A stretch of 7,113 bases of DNA from DASRWI01 sp035654655 (GTDB lineage Bacteria > Bacteroidota > Ignavibacteria > Ignavibacteriales > Ignavibacteriaceae): positions 1 to 7,113 of the forward strand of contig DASRWI010000004.1 in assembly GCA_035654655.1 (NCBI GenBank), in the 5' to 3' direction. Shown here in pieces: positions 5,898 through 7,113 of this stretch. Under the pieces are notes generated by a model. The model searched no databases, was not told the origin of the DNA, and saw nothing but the letters and a program-made list of their open reading frames with translations. Numbering within the stretch: position 1 is the stretch's first letter; each line of letters begins with the position of its first letter. The translations under genes and the position numbers were made by a program.

Positions 5898-5904
5898 AGG
5901 AAGG
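5898..5904 (+). promoter_or_regulatory. Ribosome binding site of the small gene
   Basis: AGGAAGG lies five bases before the ATG at 5910. It is the clearest Shine-Dalgarno match in the window and supports this short frame as a real gene. Confidence 0.75.
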
Positions 5905-5909
5905 TAAAT

Positions 5910-6137
5910 ATGAGTGAAGAATTTGAAATTGATATATTAGAAGTGCTTGTTAAACATAAAATGGTTCCTGAAAATCAGCTGAGAAATTCAAAAATTAAAT
6001 CTGAGTATTATAGATTAAGAGCAGAAGGAATAAAGGGAACTGAAGCTGCAAAAATATTAGCAAGAAATTTTAATACTTCAATTAAAAACATTCATTTTGT
6101 TTTATATAGTAAGAACAAAAAATATTCAGCATATTAA
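5910..6137 (+). CDS. Small hypothetical protein, possible helix-turn-helix
   Basis: A 75-residue, charged, lysine-rich protein that I do not recognise. No signal peptide or membrane segment is visible. Residues about 31-66 (YYRLRAEGIKGTEAAKILAR, then NFNTSIKNIHFVLYSKN) have the layout of a helix-turn-helix: GIKGTEAAKILAR fits the first helices and TSIKNIHFVLY fits a recognition helix. Similar short patterns occur in resolvase- and Mor-type DNA-binding domains. The N-terminus (EEFEIDILEVLVKHKMVPENQ) is acidic and probably helical. Support for it being real comes from a strong ribosome site, a terminator 4 bases after the stop and upstream dyads that could be its own operator. It is transcribed alone. 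DNA binding is inference. Confidence 0.7.
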   Translation: MSEEFEIDILEVLVKHKMVPENQLRNSKIKSEYYRLRAEGIKGTEAAKILARNFNTSIKNIHFVLYSKNKKYSAY

Positions 6138-6170
6138 AAAAAAGCCGGAGTTAAATCTTCGGCTTTAGTT
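6135..6170. terminator. Bidirectional intrinsic terminator
   Basis: AAAGCCGGAG (6141-6150) pairs with CTTCGGCTTT (6157-6166) with one G-U wobble around the loop TTAAAT. On the plus strand it follows the small gene with an interrupted T-run. On the minus strand it has a run of eight or more T, so it could also stop transcripts coming from the peptidase gene. Confidence 0.82.
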
Positions 6171-6184
6171 TAATTTTATATAAT

Positions 6185-6284
6185 GCATTTCGTTGGCTGA
6201 GAGTTTTCATTCCAAGGATGAAAACGTATCGAAGCAGAGAAATGCTCAGGTCACTTTCCCATAGGGATCACTATGTGACGATAC
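6185..6284. repeat. Element of overlapping nested inverted repeats (structured RNA or REP-like DNA)
   Basis: Arm A: GCATTTC (6185-6191) pairs with GAAATGC (6239-6245) and encloses a perfect 8-bp stem GTTTTCAT/ATGAAAAC (6203-6210, 6218-6225). Arm B: GTATCG (6226-6231) pairs with CGATAC (6279-6284) and encloses GTCAC/GTGAC (6250-6254, 6275-6279) and TCCC-ATA-GGGA (6257-6267). A and B interleave, so both together would form a pseudoknot, or they may be alternative folds. It lies between the small gene and the peptidase gene. It matches no RNA family I can name, and a repetitive palindromic element is equally possible. Confidence 0.45.
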
Positions 6285-6339
6285 ATTTTTCTCATTTCCT
6301 TCTAAAAACACTCAGTGAACCTTCGCTTTTTTCTTTATT

Positions 6340-7113
6340 TTACTGATTAATATTCAACAAGCTTAGGAAGAATGCATAATCCAAAGCTGTTTCTTTTAAT
6401 CTTTTAAATCTTCCTGATGCACCACCATGACCTGCTTCCATATTCGTCTTAAGAAGCAGCAAGTTATTTCCTTTTTTCATTGTCCTTAACTTTGCCACCC
6501 ATTTAGCTGGCTCCCAATATTGAACCTGACTATCGTGCAATCCAGTTGTAACAAGGAGATTTGGATACTCAACTTCTTTTACATTATCATATGGAGAATA
6601 CTTTAATATATAATTATAATATTGTTCATCATTTGGATTACCCCATTCATCGTATTCACCTGTTGTTAATGGAATGCTTTCATCAAGCATTGTAGTGACA
6701 ACATCAACAAATGGAACTGCAGCTACGACTCCTTTAAATAATTCTGGAGCCATATTAACAACTGCACCCATCAGTAATCCTCCTGCACTGCCGCCTAAAG
6801 CAAAAAGTTTTTCTTTATCAGTATACTTTTTATCTATTAAATATTTTGCACAATCTATAAAATCAGTAAAAGTATTCATCTTCTTAAGAAGCTTTCCATC
6901 ATCATACCATCCACGTCCAAGTTCCTGTCCGCCTCTTATATGTGCAATTGCATAAATGAAACCTCTATCTAATAAGCTCAATCTTACTGAACTAAAGGTA
7001 GGGTCAGTACTTATTCCATAGGAACCATAACCGTATAAAAGTAAAGGATTAGTTTTTGTTGTATCTAAATCTTTTCTGTAAACCATAGATATAGGAATCA
7101 TTGTACCATCTTT
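6340..7113 (-). CDS. Oligopeptidase B-like S9A serine peptidase, N-terminal part outside the window
   Basis: C-terminal catalytic alpha/beta-hydrolase domain of a prolyl oligopeptidase family (S9A) enzyme, which cleaves short peptides; oligopeptidase B cuts after basic residues. The frame stays open to the window edge (KDGT precedes the first visible Met), so that Met is internal and the propeller domain and true start lie beyond 7113. Numbering from that Met (7101-7099), the triad is S105 in GGSAGG, D190 in GLHDSQV and H225 in AGHGGASGR. YGSYG (27-31), HIRGGQELGRGWYDDGK (54-70) and TGEYDEWGNP (147-156) are typical of oligopeptidase B; the acidic residues of the last are in the region linked to basic-residue preference. 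The C-terminal KRLKETALDYAFF is also conserved. The domain looks intact. Whether the protein is cytoplasmic or exported cannot be seen here. No functional link to the neighbours is apparent. Confidence 0.93.
   Translation of the reverse strand, partial: KDGTMIPISMVYRKDLDTTKTNPLLLYGYGSYGISTDPTFSSVRLSLLDRGFIYAIAHIRGGQELGRGWYDDGKLLKKMNTFTDFIDCAKYLIDKKYTDKEKLFALGGSAGGLLMGAVVNMAPELFKGVVAAVPFVDVVTTMLDESIPLTTGEYDEWGNPNDEQYYNYILKYSPYDNVKEVEYPNLLVTTGLHDSQVQYWEPAKWVAKLRTMKKGNNLLLLKTNMEAGHGGASGRFKRLKETALDYAFFLSLLNINQ

Noticed and set aside
6197..6202. CTGAGA as part of a TPP riboswitch (THI box)
   Set aside because: The other conserved THI-box segments (ACCTGA, GGATAATGCCAGCG) are missing and no thiamine gene follows.
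6309..6317. CACTCAGTG palindrome with T-run on the minus strand as terminator of the peptidase gene
   Set aside because: Only a 4-bp stem with a one-base loop, which is too weak. The bidirectional hairpin at 6135-6170 is a better candidate.
6674..6955. Plus-strand open frame opposite the peptidase gene
   Set aside because: It is the complement of the conserved catalytic domain and lies antisense to the triad Ser region; low-complexity translation.
1..7113. CRISPR array, tRNA or rRNA genes, insertion sequence with transposase
   Set aside because: No regularly spaced long repeats, no tRNA cloverleaf or rRNA signatures, and no transposase-like protein were seen.

Overview
The window is AT-rich and reads as part of the chromosome of an anaerobic or facultatively anaerobic bacterium. 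The Bacteroidota/Chlorobiota/Ignavibacteriota branch is my best guess. It rests on the low GC content, a TAnnTTTG-type promoter element before the carH-like gene, a small outer-membrane beta-barrel protein (so a Gram-negative envelope), an oligopeptidase B-type S9 peptidase and short palindromic REP-like repeats. I could not run any search, so this placement is inference.

Left part, plus strand (2-3695): the 3' part of a catalytic [FeFe]-hydrogenase large subunit, then a hairpin with a U-tract, then a 658-residue protein, then a CheY-like receiver. The 658-residue protein fuses a sensory-type [FeFe]-hydrogenase module to an extra Fe-S domain and a complete histidine kinase. Together these look like an H2-producing or H2-consuming enzyme encoded beside its own candidate H2 (or redox) two-component sensor. 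A strong terminator at about 3725-3756 ends the unit.

Middle, minus strand (5582 down to 3935): a compact three-gene operon. It encodes a MerR-type regulator with a B12-binding domain carrying the Wx9EH and DxHxxG signatures of CarH/LitR adenosylcobalamin light sensors, then a DUF378 two-helix membrane protein, then a small outer-membrane beta-barrel protein. A strong terminator follows at 3872-3906. Between the two converging terminators lies an inverted pair of REP-like palindromes.

The 327-base gap at 5583-5909 is full of regulatory-looking structure. There are ATGT repeats in a 9-bp register over the carH-like promoter, three copies of an ATTC-N5-GAAT dyad, and two copies of an ATAATA-N4-TATTAT dyad just before a small plus-strand gene (5910-6137) whose product may have a helix-turn-helix.

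Right end: a terminator after the small gene, a roughly 100-base element with overlapping nested inverted repeats (6185-6284), and the 3' part of an oligopeptidase B-like gene on the minus strand that runs off the window.

The most interesting content is the hydrogenase-histidine kinase-receiver module and the CarH-like operon that appears to control envelope proteins rather than carotenoid genes.
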